Positions 27,933 through 37,110 of a stretch of 64,000 nucleotides of DNA are shown piece after piece. The DNA is from Chitinophaga varians. Its GTDB lineage: Bacteria; Bacteroidota; Bacteroidia; Chitinophagales; Chitinophagaceae. The notes beneath the pieces were generated by a model. The model searched no databases, was not told where the DNA came from, and saw nothing but the letters and a program-made list of their open reading frames with translations. The stretch's first letter is position 1. Each line of letters starts with the position of its first letter. Both the position numbers and the translations under genes were made by a program. The DNA lies in assembly GCF_014529945.1 (NCBI RefSeq), contig NZ_JACVFB010000002.1:186001-250000 (forward strand), written 5' to 3'.

Positions 27933-28072
27933 TTAATACTCGGAATTTTCGGAATACAGCTTACGGATTTAGCGATTTACATTATGAGCGTATATCACAC
28001 GATTTTACACCATAATCTAAATTGTTAAATCCGTAAATTTATTATGGAGATAGGCACTTAGTTCCGTATTAA
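27933..28072. repeat. Long intergenic palindrome, ATTT-periodic family
   Basis: Imperfect 140-bp inverted repeat between upp and the PorP/SprF gene. The left arm begins TTAATACTCGGAA and carries CTTACGGATTTAGCGATTTA; the right arm carries TAAATTGTTAAATCCGTAA and ends TTCCGTATTAA. ATTT or AAAT recurs every 8 bp in both arms. The central loop is flanked by ATTATG and CATAAT. Confidence 0.75.
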
Positions 28073-28161
28073 TATTTTTACACATGGATTTAATTTGAAA
28101 TATAACATATTTGGTGTACCTTCACCCTTACTGCATAAACCCTATGCTTTAAGCTTATCTT

Positions 28162-29178
28162 ATGAAAAGAGCTTTACTATTCTTGACCATATTCTTATGT
28201 TTTAATTCTTTGCGGGCACAGGATCCGCATTTTTCGCAGTTTTTTGCTTCTCCGCTCACCCTTAACCCAGCCTTTACCGGTTTATTTTCAGGCGATTACC
28301 GTATATCCGGCAACTATCGTTCTCAATGGCGCAGTATCTCTACGCCCTTTGTGACCGGCACCGCTGCGATTGATTTCGGTATCCTGAAAAATGTCATCTC
28401 TTATACGGACATCTGGGGAGTAGGTTTGATGGCGATGTACGACAGAAGCGGAGGCGGGGCACTTACCTCCACCTATCTTTCTGCCAGCACAGCCTATCAT
28501 AAAGGCCTGGACCCGGAGGGCAACCACACCATCGCTATTGGCTTACAGGGAACACTGGTACAAAAGCGGATAGACAATACCAAGCTGCAGTTCGAAAACC
28601 AGATGGATAACAACGGTTATAACCCGCTGATACCCAGTAATGAAACGCTGGTCAATCCAAAAATTTCCTACTTCGATCCCAACATCGGTATCTTGTATAA
28701 TGGGCTGATCGGGGAATCGTCCAATATCTACCTGGGCGCCTCGTATTATCATATTACCCAACCCGTAGAATCTTTTATGGCCGAGACCCAGAACCGCCTC
28801 AGCTACCGCTGGACGATACATGGCGGCGGCTCTGTACCGGTGAATGGGAAAGATCGTTTTCATACCAGCATTCTTTATATGAAACAGAGCACTGCTTCTG
28901 AGTTCACGTTTGGCGGTGCTTATGGTTTCACCCTCAGCGAGGTGGAAGAGAATAATCCTACCGTGCTGTTCCTCGGCAGCTGGTACCGCCTGAAAGATGC
29001 GATCATTCCTTATGTAGGCATGCAGTTCAAAGGGTTTCAGGTAGGCATGACCTACGATACCAACGTGTCCAGCCTGCGCCCGGCGTCCAACGCACGCGGC
29101 GGTCTGGAGATATCATTGATCTATATCCACACCCGCAACGAGAACAACAAGTACAAAACTTTGTGCCCTCGTTTCTAG
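28162..29178 (+). CDS. Type IX secretion membrane protein, PorP/SprF family
   Basis: Outer-membrane beta-barrel protein of 338 residues. The signal peptide (MKRALLFLTIFLCFNSLRAQ) is followed at once by the family signature DPHFSQFFASPLTLNPAFTG. Repeated amphipathic beta strands continue to the C-terminus. PorP/SprF proteins work with the T9SS; SprF-type paralogs assist secretion or surface attachment of a partner adhesin. Here it stands alone without a large adhesin gene next to it, so the partner is unknown. A poor TAAGCTTA box lies four bases before ATG. Confidence 0.93.
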   Translation: MKRALLFLTIFLCFNSLRAQDPHFSQFFASPLTLNPAFTGLFSGDYRISGNYRSQWRSISTPFVTGTAAIDFGILKNVISYTDIWGVGLMAMYDRSGGGALTSTYLSASTAYHKGLDPEGNHTIAIGLQGTLVQKRIDNTKLQFENQMDNNGYNPLIPSNETLVNPKISYFDPNIGILYNGLIGESSNIYLGASYYHITQPVESFMAETQNRLSYRWTIHGGGSVPVNGKDRFHTSILYMKQSTASEFTFGGAYGFTLSEVEENNPTVLFLGSWYRLKDAIIPYVGMQFKGFQVGMTYDTNVSSLRPASNARGGLEISLIYIHTRNENNKYKTLCPRF

Positions 29179-29209
29179 TAACAGCGTCTGTCACCTGATC
29201 ATATATCCA

Positions 29210-29241
29210 AACCGTGTAGCTGATGCTTCACGGTTTTTTTT
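29210..29241 (+). terminator. Terminator of the PorP/SprF gene
   Basis: AACCGTG and CACGGTT arms (29210-29216, 29229-29235) followed by a T-run, 32 bases after the stop codon. Confidence 0.7.
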
Positions 29242-29367
29242 ATCATGACCCACACAAAATCAGCGATTTCAGCAAATCCGGGCCGGATTTGAAATATTTT
29301 TGCGTTAGTTTCGTTCATCATCAAATTATTCAGATAAAATTTTCTGTCACCAAAAAAATCTCAGGCG

Positions 29368-30135
29368 TTGTTGTTTTCATTCAGAGAGGTACTGTCGGCC
29401 ATTCAATCATATGGAAAAGCCCATCAGTTCATTATGCAACACAAGTTGTGGAAGTGGATCCTGATACCCGGCATCATTTATTGTTTACTGTTTTTCACAG
29501 GGTTTTATTTTGTCTGGGGCTATTCGGGTGATTTTGTGGAATACCTGACCCGCCTGTTGCATATCACCGAATGGGTACAGGACCTGGAAAGCAGCTGGGT
29601 GAGTTTCCTGTTTATTCTGGTGGCCTTTTCCGTCCGGATTGTTTTTGTATTCTGGTATTTTTCCTATTTCAAATATTTGTTCCTTATCGTGGCATCCCCT
29701 GTTTTTTCCTATCTCTCGGAGAAAACCGAAGCCATTCTGGAATACCGGGAGTTTCCTTTCAGCTGGGCACAGCTGGGGCAGGACATCTGGCGCGGTGTCC
29801 GGATGTCTTTCCGCAATATCGTTTACCAGACAGGCGCCATCCTGATATTGCTGGTGGTGTCTTTTATTCCGATAGTAGGATGGATCACCCCGATGATCGG
29901 CTTTTTTATTGAAGCCTATTTCTACGGCTTCTCCATGATGGATTACAGCTGCGAACGTCACCGCCTCACCATGGCGCAGAGCATACAGTTTATCCGTCAG
30001 CACCGGGGCATGGCCCTGGGCAATGGCATGGTGTTCTATGTGTTCATGCTGGTACCGGTAGCCGGCTGGATGCTGGCTCCCTCCTACGCCGTGATTGCCG
30101 CTACTATCGATTTACAACATAAAAAACTGATATAA
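29368..30135 (+). CDS. EI24/CysZ-like membrane protein
   Basis: Integral inner-membrane protein of 255 residues with about four to six membrane segments (near 32-53, 75-97, 105-120, 153-180, 215-240). Motifs such as ASPVFSYLSEKTE and GWITPMIGFFIEAYFYGFSMMDY fit the EI24 (etoposide-induced protein/CysZ) family, some members of which import sulfate; no function can be assigned here. The start is TTG at 29368 because no ATG lies suitably upstream; the next ATG is 22 codons in, just before the first membrane helix, and remains possible. It is followed two bases later by the RsmI-like gene. Confidence 0.8.
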   Translation: MLFSFREVLSAIQSYGKAHQFIMQHKLWKWILIPGIIYCLLFFTGFYFVWGYSGDFVEYLTRLLHITEWVQDLESSWVSFLFILVAFSVRIVFVFWYFSYFKYLFLIVASPVFSYLSEKTEAILEYREFPFSWAQLGQDIWRGVRMSFRNIVYQTGAILILLVVSFIPIVGWITPMIGFFIEAYFYGFSMMDYSCERHRLTMAQSIQFIRQHRGMALGNGMVFYVFMLVPVAGWMLAPSYAVIAATIDLQHKKLI

Positions 30136-30137
30136 CC

Positions 30138-30851
30138 ATGAGTGCAACAGGCAAAGTGTACCTGATCCCTACTGTGTTGAGCGCTGACGCCCTGTTCAGC
30201 ATTCCTGCCTATATTACTGCCATTGCGCAGCAGTTGCGGGTATTTTATGTGGAAAACGAGCGGACTGCCCGCCGTTATCTGAAAGCATTGGACAGAAACA
30301 TCAACATTGACGAGCTGCAGTTGTTGCCCATGCACGAAAACCAGCCACCAGACACCGCTTTAGCCAGGAAGCTATTACTGGCAGGTACAGACATCGGTGT
30401 GCTGAGCGAAGCAGGATGCCCGGCCATCGCTGATCCCGGCCACCTGGTAGTACAGGCGGCACACAGCATCGATGCCCGCGTAATCCCCATGGTAGGGCCC
30501 AACTCTATGCTGCTGGCCCTCATGGCCTCCGGCATGAATGGCCAGAACTTCCAGTTCACCGGTTACCTGCCCATCAAAGCGCCGGAGAGAGGCAAGGCAT
30601 TACGCCAGCTGGAAGAAGAATCTGAACGGAAAAAACAGACGCAGTTGTTCATAGAAACACCTTACCGTAACAATCAACTGCTGAAAGACATACTGGACCA
30701 TTGTAAAGATCATACCCGGCTATGTATTGCCGCCGATATCACCGGTCCGGAAGAATATATCAAAACAAAAACCGTCAGGGAATGGCGGAAAGCTTTGCCA
30801 GACCTGCATAAGCGGCCAGCGATATTTCTACTTTATGCGGTACCGCAATAA
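30138..30851 (+). CDS. SAM-dependent methyltransferase, RsmI-like (tetrapyrrole methylase fold)
   Basis: Cytoplasmic methyltransferase of 237 residues. Visible motifs are LIPTVL (start), LLPMHENQ, VLSEAGCPAIADPGH (about 88-102, the RsmI-type SAM site), GPNSMLLALMASG and FIETPYRNN. RsmI 2'-O-methylates C1402 of 16S rRNA, but this shorter form, which lacks the usual C-terminal part, is a common second paralog in Bacteroidota whose target is not known. It is coupled to the EI24-like gene (two-base gap). Confidence 0.88.
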   Translation: MSATGKVYLIPTVLSADALFSIPAYITAIAQQLRVFYVENERTARRYLKALDRNINIDELQLLPMHENQPPDTALARKLLLAGTDIGVLSEAGCPAIADPGHLVVQAAHSIDARVIPMVGPNSMLLALMASGMNGQNFQFTGYLPIKAPERGKALRQLEEESERKKQTQLFIETPYRNNQLLKDILDHCKDHTRLCIAADITGPEEYIKTKTVREWRKALPDLHKRPAIFLLYAVPQ

Positions 30852-30953
30852 ATTACGAATTACGAATTGAGGGCTTCCGTATAGAGAGGTTAATAAGTAA
30901 CCTGGCCATATGGAAGCCCTCAATTCGTAATTCGTAATTCGTAATTTGTAATT
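30851..30953. repeat. Perfect 28-bp inverted repeat with nested hairpin, 7-bp periodic arms
   Basis: Arms at 30851-30878 and 30912-30939 are perfectly complementary (28 bp). The right side continues with further AATTCGT-like words to 30953, giving a strict 7-bp period. The 33-base loop holds its own hairpin AGGTTA-ATAAG-TAACCT. The element starts inside the stop codon of the RsmI-like gene and ends three bases before the next stop. Confidence 0.95.
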
Positions 30954-30956
30954 GTC

Positions 30957-31346
30957 TTAAGGAAGATCTCTGCCCGAAGCATCTCTGACGCTGATCACAC
31001 TGTCCACAATAAACGGACTATAACCGCGCCACGGCAATGCACCGAGGTATTCCTTGTAGTGCAGTTCCACCGTTTTGCCGCTGGCAGTCATCAGCTGCTG
31101 CGCGATGCGCTCATCGGCCACGGAGAACTGGAATTCGTTGGACTGAATGGTTCCGGCGGTACGGCCTTTATAGCCGGACTGAATTAGTTTTCCTTCATAG
31201 GTTTTGAAGACGTAGCCCTTTTCCACGAAGTAGTTGAGCTCACCTGCCTTTACCCCTCTGCCGAAGACAAAGTAAAATTTATACAGGAAGATGCCGCCCA
31301 GTACCAGGACAATGATAGTAACAACGATAAAAATAAACCGGCCCAT
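30957..31346 (-). CDS. Small membrane-anchored hypothetical protein
   Basis: Protein of 129 residues with one N-terminal membrane helix (about 3-25, FIFIVVTIIVLVLGGIFLYKFYF) and a soluble domain that is probably periplasmic or cytoplasmic. The segment AGELNYFVEKGYVFKTYEGKL is conserved in similar Bacteroidota proteins as I remember them. No function is known. A TACTTTTG box on the minus strand (31373-31380) lies at the end of the upstream peptidase gene, so it may have its own promoter. Confidence 0.75.
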   Translation of the reverse strand: MGRFIFIVVTIIVLVLGGIFLYKFYFVFGRGVKAGELNYFVEKGYVFKTYEGKLIQSGYKGRTAGTIQSNEFQFSVADERIAQQLMTASGKTVELHYKEYLGALPWRGYSPFIVDSVISVRDASGRDLP

Positions 31347-31371
31347 GTGAATAGTTTAGTAGACGTTATGA

Positions 31372-32745
31372 TCAAAAGTAAAGATCCACCAGATAAATAA
31401 AACCGGCCATAGAAAAGGCGCCCAGTTCGAGTTCACGCTTATTCACCGCTTCAAACACATCGTTGACCGCGTGATGAATATCAAAATAACGCTGACTGTC
31501 AGGAGAAAGTTCAGCCATGGGCGTACCCAGTGCCTGATGCAATGGCCCTATATCGGTACCGCCGCCTTCCTCGTTAAAGTCATACAGGCCATAGGGCTCC
31601 AGCAGAGGTCTCCAGCTCTTCATTTTAGCTTTCTTCTCCGGGTCCATGGTGGATGTAAAGCCTCTTGGTGTAAAGCCACCAGCATCGCTTTCCAGGGCGA
31701 GGATATGTTTTTCGTTGCGTTGTTTTGCCAGTTCAGCGTATTTTTTACCACCACGGGTACCGTTTTCTTCATTGGCAAACAGCACCACCCGGATAGTGCG
31801 GGTAGGCTTCACGCCCGCTGCTTTGAAAGCACGCAATACTTCGATAGACTGTACGCAGCCGGCGCCATCATCATGCGCCCCTTCCGCTACATCCCATGAA
31901 TCGAGGTGGCCTCCTACGGTGATGAATTGGTCTGGATATTTGCTGCCGCGTATTTCACCTACTACATTATGGCCAATGGTGTCTGGCAGCATCTCGCAGT
32001 TGGTACGGAGGAATATCTTAGCGGAATTATCTTTTTTCAGACGGTTGCTCAGGCGGTCAGCATCCTGCAAACCGATAGCCACAGCGGGGATTTTCGGATA
32101 TGCCGGGTCATAAGCCATGGCACCGGTATGGGGGAAGTTAAAGGCGCCATGCGACATGGAACGTACAATTACCGCTACAGCGCCATATTTGGCCGCCCTG
32201 CTGGCGCCCTGGCCTCTGTATTTCACCGCATCGCCATAGGAGTAAAAAGTCTTAACGAACTCCGGTTTAAAATGGTAATTGTAAAAGATGATCTTACCTT
32301 TTACCTGGTCTTTTTTAGCTTCCAGGTCTTCAAAAGAGGCTACTTCCAGCACCGGAGCCGTGATGCCGGGATTGCCGGTACCTACGGAGTTTCCGAGCGC
32401 CAGCACATTCAGCGGTGGTACGAAGTCACGCAGCTTTGAAACGATGCGGGCTTCTTCCTTTGCGCCACGCACCCAATGGGGTACCATACATTCCTGCAGA
32501 TAAACGGTGTCTGCACCCGCAGCTTTCAGGGCGTTTACGCCCCACTGCTCAGCTTTGGGCATCTGAGGAGAGCCAGCCAGCCTGCCGCCGATGGTCTTCG
32601 TCAGTACGCGTAGATTTTCATAAGCAGTGCTGTTTCTAAGTACTTCATCGGCCAACTGTCTTAAAACGAGGGAATCTGACTGCTGCGCTCTGGTTACTGC
32701 CGGTAAGAGGCAGGTCAGCAGCATTGGCAAAAGGCGTTTTCTCAT
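31372..32745 (-). CDS. M28 family peptidase, carboxypeptidase Q-like
   Basis: Secreted zinc aminopeptidase or dipeptidase of 457 residues with signal peptide MRKRLLPMLLTCLLPAVTRAQ. It has a PA (protease-associated) domain in the middle third and an M28 catalytic core. Zinc-site motifs are GGHLDSWDVAEGAHDDGAG (His and Asp ligands), FANEENGTRGG (catalytic and ligand Glu), LESDAGG, and the C-terminal FDIHHAVNDVFE (His ligand). All ligands look intact, so it should be active in the periplasm. The start at 32745 is preferred to 32766 because it begins the signal peptide. Confidence 0.9.
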   Translation of the reverse strand: MRKRLLPMLLTCLLPAVTRAQQSDSLVLRQLADEVLRNSTAYENLRVLTKTIGGRLAGSPQMPKAEQWGVNALKAAGADTVYLQECMVPHWVRGAKEEARIVSKLRDFVPPLNVLALGNSVGTGNPGITAPVLEVASFEDLEAKKDQVKGKIIFYNYHFKPEFVKTFYSYGDAVKYRGQGASRAAKYGAVAVIVRSMSHGAFNFPHTGAMAYDPAYPKIPAVAIGLQDADRLSNRLKKDNSAKIFLRTNCEMLPDTIGHNVVGEIRGSKYPDQFITVGGHLDSWDVAEGAHDDGAGCVQSIEVLRAFKAAGVKPTRTIRVVLFANEENGTRGGKKYAELAKQRNEKHILALESDAGGFTPRGFTSTMDPEKKAKMKSWRPLLEPYGLYDFNEEGGGTDIGPLHQALGTPMAELSPDSQRYFDIHHAVNDVFEAVNKRELELGAFSMAGFIYLVDLYF

Positions 32746-32933
32746 ATAAGCGGCTAAATTTTGCAATAAAACTAATTAATTGGCAGGGTTCTTACAAATA
32801 ACAAATAAATGGTTTTGGAGTTTCCACTAATTGAAAATTCAGCGTTACCTTCGTTACGCAAAGTAATCTTGTCGCTGGCACACATTTACAGGGCTTTATT
32901 ACTTGTCGCTTTCCGTTCGTTAAATTAAAGATC

Positions 32934-34073
32934 ATGCGCATAGGAATAGTATGTTATCCGACATACGGGGGTAGTGGCGTATTGGCCACAGAGCTGGGCA
33001 AAGCTCTGGCAGACAAAGGCCATATGGTGCATTTCATTACCTACCAACAGCCAGTGAGGCTCAATGCTTTTCACGCTAACATATACTACCACGAGGTACA
33101 GGTGCCGACCTATCCTCTTTTCGATTTTCCGCCTTATGAGTCTGCCCTTAGCAGCACGATGGTGGATGTTATCCTTAACCAGAAACTGGACCTGCTCCAC
33201 GTACACTATGCCATTCCGCACGCCTCTACAGCGTATCTGGCTAAACAGATTGTCAGCAAGCAGGGCCGGGTGGTACCTTTCATCACTACCCTCCACGGTA
33301 CAGATATTACCCTCGTGGGCAAAGACAAGACCTATGCTCCGGTGGTCACTTTCTCCATCAACGAATCAGATGCTATTACAGCGGTGTCCGAGAATCTGCG
33401 GGACGAGACCTACAAGTATTTCCAGATAGAGAAAGATATCTCCGTGATCTACAACTTTGTGGACACACAACGGTTCAGCCGCCGGGAGATGCCTCATTTC
33501 CGCAATGCCATTGCGCCCAACGGCGAGAAAATATTGCTGCACGTATCCAACTTCCGTAAAGTAAAAAGGGTACCTGATGTGGTCAATGTATTTGCGAAAG
33601 TAAGGCAGGAAGTGCCTGCCAAGCTGCTGCTGGTGGGTGATGGTCCTGACAGGCCTACTATCGAATGCCTGTGCCGCGAGCTGGGCATCTGTGAAGATGT
33701 ACGGTTTGTGGGTAAACAGGAGCAACTGGAAGACGTGATGTCTATCAGCGATCTTTTCCTGCTGCCATCTGATTACGAAAGCTTTGGTCTGGCTGCCCTG
33801 GAAGCCATGGCGGCGCAGGTCCCCGTGATTTCTTCCAATGCAGGAGGTTTACCGGAAATCAATATTCCTGGTCAAACCGGCTATATGAGCGATGTGGGAG
33901 ATGTGGACGGTATGGCCGCCCATGCCATTAAGTTGCTGCAGGACGACGCTTTGTTGGCCAAACTGCGTAAAGGCGCGCTGGCACAGGCGCAACGTTTCCA
34001 TATCGATAACATCATTCCGCAATACGAAGCATTATACGAGCAGGTGTTACAACAGCAGGCGCAGTTACTCTAA
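32934..34073 (+). CDS. bshA: N-acetyl-alpha-D-glucosaminyl L-malate synthase
   Basis: GT4-family glycosyltransferase that makes GlcNAc-malate from UDP-GlcNAc and malate, the first step of bacillithiol synthesis. The protein has 379 residues and opens with MRIGIVCYPTYGGSGVLATELGKALA, a BshA hallmark (the Gly-rich donor loop). The E-x7-E donor-site motif is in YESFGLAALEAM near 282-293, followed by SNAGGLPE. Bacillithiol occurs in many Bacteroidota. bshB and bshC are not in the window. Its stop overlaps the stop of the convergent envC-like gene by four bases. Confidence 0.95.
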   Translation: MRIGIVCYPTYGGSGVLATELGKALADKGHMVHFITYQQPVRLNAFHANIYYHEVQVPTYPLFDFPPYESALSSTMVDVILNQKLDLLHVHYAIPHASTAYLAKQIVSKQGRVVPFITTLHGTDITLVGKDKTYAPVVTFSINESDAITAVSENLRDETYKYFQIEKDISVIYNFVDTQRFSRREMPHFRNAIAPNGEKILLHVSNFRKVKRVPDVVNVFAKVRQEVPAKLLLVGDGPDRPTIECLCRELGICEDVRFVGKQEQLEDVMSISDLFLLPSDYESFGLAALEAMAAQVPVISSNAGGLPEINIPGQTGYMSDVGDVDGMAAHAIKLLQDDALLAKLRKGALAQAQRFHIDNIIPQYEALYEQVLQQQAQLL

Positions 34074-35449
34074 CGCCCGCGTATCCACCTTTCGGGGTTC
34101 TGTTGTACCATGTTGCGGTAGATCTGTAATTCTATCTCTCCATTGCTGGCCACCGCGCTGGCAGCAGCTGCACCCAGTACATGCCCGCGTTTTACGGACA
34201 TGCCTTTTTTGACACGTATATCCACCAATCTCACGTAGTTGGTAAAATATCTTCCATGGCGCAGGGTAACCATATATCCTGCGCCTGGAACACTAAATAC
34301 CATTATCACTTCTCCATCAAAGATCGCTTTTACGGCAGCGCCTTTGGGCGTAGCGATCACGATACCATTGTGTTCCACTTCTACTTTTCCGACTTTACCA
34401 GTACCAAAGCGACCGGTGATCCTGCCGGCGTCGACGGGCCATGGGAGCCGTCCCCGGTTGGCTTCAAAATCGCGGGACAGTGATAAGGCTTCCGGCGTAG
34501 CTGCCAGCACATCTTCTTTGGGGGTTGGAGCCGGTTCATCCTCTTCTTCTTCAGCCACCGGCTTCGGTGGCGGCGGTGGTTTCTTTCCGGCTTTTTTAGC
34601 CGCGGCGATCGCACGTTTGCGCGCCGCTTCCTGTTCTGCTTTACGCTTCGCTGCTTTGGCGGCAGCGGCACGTTTACGGGCTGCCGCAGCAGCCAGTTCT
34701 CTTTTGCGGGCCGCTTCTATCTCACGGCGGATGGCATCCTGAATGGCGCGATCTACCTGCCTGGCTTCAGCCCTGCTTTTCTCAATATTTTGCTGGAGTT
34801 GTTTTTCCTGCTCCTGTAGTTGTACGATCGTATTATCGGTTTCTTTTTTATCCGCGATCAGCACGCCCCGTTGTTTTTGCTCCGTGTACAGGGCCCCTGC
34901 TTTTTGTGCGCGTTCCTGTTCGAGGTTTTCCAGTTTCTGTGCCAGCAGTACTTTGGTAGACAGCAGGCTTTCTGCCTGCCGGCGCCTGTTTTCCCGATAC
35001 TGCCGCAGGTACTGATACCGGCGCAGCGCGTCGTTAAAACTGGTGGCAGAAAACAGAAAATTGAGCACATCATATTCCCGTTTGGTCTTGTAGGCATATA
35101 CCACCAGCTGCGCATAACGGGCACGCAGGGAATCCACTTCCTTTTCGAGCGTTTGTACGTTATCGTTAGTACTGCTGATAGCGCCATCAATCTGGCTGAT
35201 CTCTATGTTGATGTTTTTGATCTGGGCGTTACGGCTATCGATTTTCTGCTGCAGTTCCCGTTGCAGTCCCAGGTTTTGTTTGGTGGATTTACGGGTATGC
35301 TGCAATGTGCGGGTGGCTTCCTGTATTTCCTTCAATAGTTCCTGTTTACGGCTTTCCAGCGCCGCACGCGATGTTTTGTTACCGCGCTGTGCATACAGCA
35401 CTCCCGGTAACAGCCAGCAGGCTATCAGAAATGGGATCAGCTTTTTCAA
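34070..35449 (-). CDS. EnvC-like murein hydrolase activator, paralog 1
   Basis: Exported protein of 459 residues: signal peptide (MKKLIPFLIACWLLPGVLYAQ), long coiled coils (about 25-120 and 150-280, very rich in Arg, Ala, Glu, Lys), a Pro/Glu-rich linker (about 290-315) and a C-terminal LytM (M23) domain. In the LytM domain the zinc ligands are lost: HNGIVI replaces HxGxD and TNYVRL replaces the YxHL/HxH region. Like EnvC it should therefore activate amidases for septal peptidoglycan splitting and not cut peptidoglycan itself. It lies 100 bases downstream of its paralog. Confidence 0.9.
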   Translation of the reverse strand: MKKLIPFLIACWLLPGVLYAQRGNKTSRAALESRKQELLKEIQEATRTLQHTRKSTKQNLGLQRELQQKIDSRNAQIKNINIEISQIDGAISSTNDNVQTLEKEVDSLRARYAQLVVYAYKTKREYDVLNFLFSATSFNDALRRYQYLRQYRENRRRQAESLLSTKVLLAQKLENLEQERAQKAGALYTEQKQRGVLIADKKETDNTIVQLQEQEKQLQQNIEKSRAEARQVDRAIQDAIRREIEAARKRELAAAAARKRAAAAKAAKRKAEQEAARKRAIAAAKKAGKKPPPPPKPVAEEEEDEPAPTPKEDVLAATPEALSLSRDFEANRGRLPWPVDAGRITGRFGTGKVGKVEVEHNGIVIATPKGAAVKAIFDGEVIMVFSVPGAGYMVTLRHGRYFTNYVRLVDIRVKKGMSVKRGHVLGAAAASAVASNGEIELQIYRNMVQQNPERWIRGR

Positions 35450-35465
35450 AAAGGAACGGTTTTAG

Positions 35466-35549
35466 GCATTTAGTTCTTTGACCATTTGGTTATTTATCCA
35501 TTGATGGCTGCCTTCAATGAATAAATAACCAAATGCACAAATGATCAAA
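35466..35549. repeat. Intergenic palindrome between the two envC-like genes
   Basis: Arms of 21 bp at 35484-35504 and 35514-35534 match at 20 positions around a 9-base loop. ATTTGGTT, ATTTATCC and their complements recur at 8-bp spacing, and weaker arms continue outward to about 35466 and 35549. It fills the 100-base gap and ends at the stop codon of paralog 2. Confidence 0.88.
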
Positions 35550-37013
35550 TTATCTGCGTCTTATCCACTGTTCGGGATTCTGTTTGGTAACACCTTTCCA
35601 GATCTGCAGTTCCACCTCACCGGTGTTTTCGAGGTCATTCACGCTGGCGGTACCGATTACCTGACCGGTTTTCACCATATCGCCTTTCTTCACGCGGGTA
35701 GTCTGCAAACGAACATAGGTAGTAAAGTATTGTCCATGACGGATAATAATCACATAGCCGGAGCCGGGCATCACCACAACGGATTTCACTTCTCCGTCGA
35801 AGATGGATTTCACGGCGCCGCCTTTGGTGGTAGCGATGACGATACCATCGGAAGGTACGGTGATATGTTCCATTACGGCATGTTGGTGTATACCGAAATG
35901 TTCAATGATATTGCCGGCATCCACAGGCCATGGCAGTTTGCCCCGGTTGGCCTCAAAGCTTTCAGACAGCGCCAATGCTTCCGGTGTAGCTTCCAGCACG
36001 TTCTCGCTGCGTACAGGAGCCGGTTTGGGTGGTTCTGGCGTAGGTTTCGCCGGTTCCGGTGTTGGCGTTGGTGTTGGCTTCGCCGGTGGGTTATTAGCTG
36101 CAGGATTGTTATTGGCATTATTGGCAGCAGCGGCGGCGGCATCGGCTTTGGCTTTTTCAGCAGCGGCCAGTGCGGCTTTGCGGGCTTCTTCCTCTCTTCT
36201 GCGTTTCTCTTCGGCGGCTTTACGGCGGGCAGCTTCTTCTTCCATGGCCTTACGGCGTGCCTCTTCAATCTCACGACGGATTACCGCACGGATAGCGGCC
36301 TGCACTTTCTGGGCATCTTTATTACGCTGGTTGATATCGGCCACCAGCTCTTTCTCACGGCCTTTCAGTTTAGTGAGTACTTCGTCTTTCTCTTTCTTGT
36401 CCTGTTCCAGGGTAGACCGCTGTTCCTGTTCCGTTTTCAGGGCATCGGCACGTTTTACGCGCTGGTTTTCGAGGCTCTGGATTTTCCGGTTCAGCTGGTC
36501 CTGGGTAGTGACGATATTATCTGCCTGACGGCGGCGGTATTCGCGGTATTGTTTGAGATATTGAAAACGTTTTACGGCATCATTGAAACTCTGGGCGGAG
36601 AACACAAAGTTCAGCATGTCGTAGGAAGAGCGGTTCTTGTAAGCGTATACGATCAGTTGGGCGTATTGCGCTTTCAGGGTATCCAGATCTTTCTGCAGGG
36701 TTTTTACATCCCGGTAAGCGGTGTTGATGTCACCGTTGATGAAATTGATTTCTTCGTTGATATTATTGATCAGCCGGGTACGAAGGGTGATCTTGTCCCG
36801 CAGTGCACGTAGCTGGCCCAGGCTTTCTTTGGTAGACCTTTTGGTATCTTTCAGCTGTGCGTTGGCTTCCTCGATTTCCTTTTGCAGCTCTTTTTTCCTG
36901 CGCTCCAGTTCCTCCCGCGTCGGTTGCTGCTGGCCTGTATTCTGAGCCACCAACATAGCCGGTAATAACCATATGATCAATACTAACGGGATAATCTTCT
37001 TCAAATACAACAT
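35550..37013 (-). CDS. EnvC-like murein hydrolase activator, paralog 2
   Basis: Exported coiled-coil and LytM protein of 487 residues, same plan as paralog 1: signal peptide (LKKIIPLVLIIWLLPAMLVAQ), coiled coils with an Arg/Ala/Glu-rich block, an Asn/Pro-rich linker with repeated PTPTPEPAKP-like words, and a LytM domain. The domain again lacks zinc ligands (SDGIVIATTKG, TTYVRL), so it is a predicted activator of amidases. Start 37013 is chosen over 37034 by alignment with paralog 1. It follows a DUF4292 lipoprotein gene after 97 bases, in a unit headed by dut. Confidence 0.9.
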   Translation of the reverse strand: MLYLKKIIPLVLIIWLLPAMLVAQNTGQQQPTREELERRKKELQKEIEEANAQLKDTKRSTKESLGQLRALRDKITLRTRLINNINEEINFINGDINTAYRDVKTLQKDLDTLKAQYAQLIVYAYKNRSSYDMLNFVFSAQSFNDAVKRFQYLKQYREYRRRQADNIVTTQDQLNRKIQSLENQRVKRADALKTEQEQRSTLEQDKKEKDEVLTKLKGREKELVADINQRNKDAQKVQAAIRAVIRREIEEARRKAMEEEAARRKAAEEKRRREEEARKAALAAAEKAKADAAAAAANNANNNPAANNPPAKPTPTPTPEPAKPTPEPPKPAPVRSENVLEATPEALALSESFEANRGKLPWPVDAGNIIEHFGIHQHAVMEHITVPSDGIVIATTKGGAVKSIFDGEVKSVVVMPGSGYVIIIRHGQYFTTYVRLQTTRVKKGDMVKTGQVIGTASVNDLENTGEVELQIWKGVTKQNPEQWIRRR

Positions 37014-37110
37014 GACTATTTTAAGTAACTGCAATTAAGTACCAAGTATATAAACGATAAATATACAACGTTTATTAGTTTAATGAAGATGACATTTGCC
37101 GGGAAATTTA

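Noticed and set aside
30851..30953. Insertion-sequence ends or a MITE with terminal inverted repeats
   Set aside because: No transposase-like frame, no target-site duplication was seen, and the arms are periodic simple words; better grouped with the other periodic palindromes.
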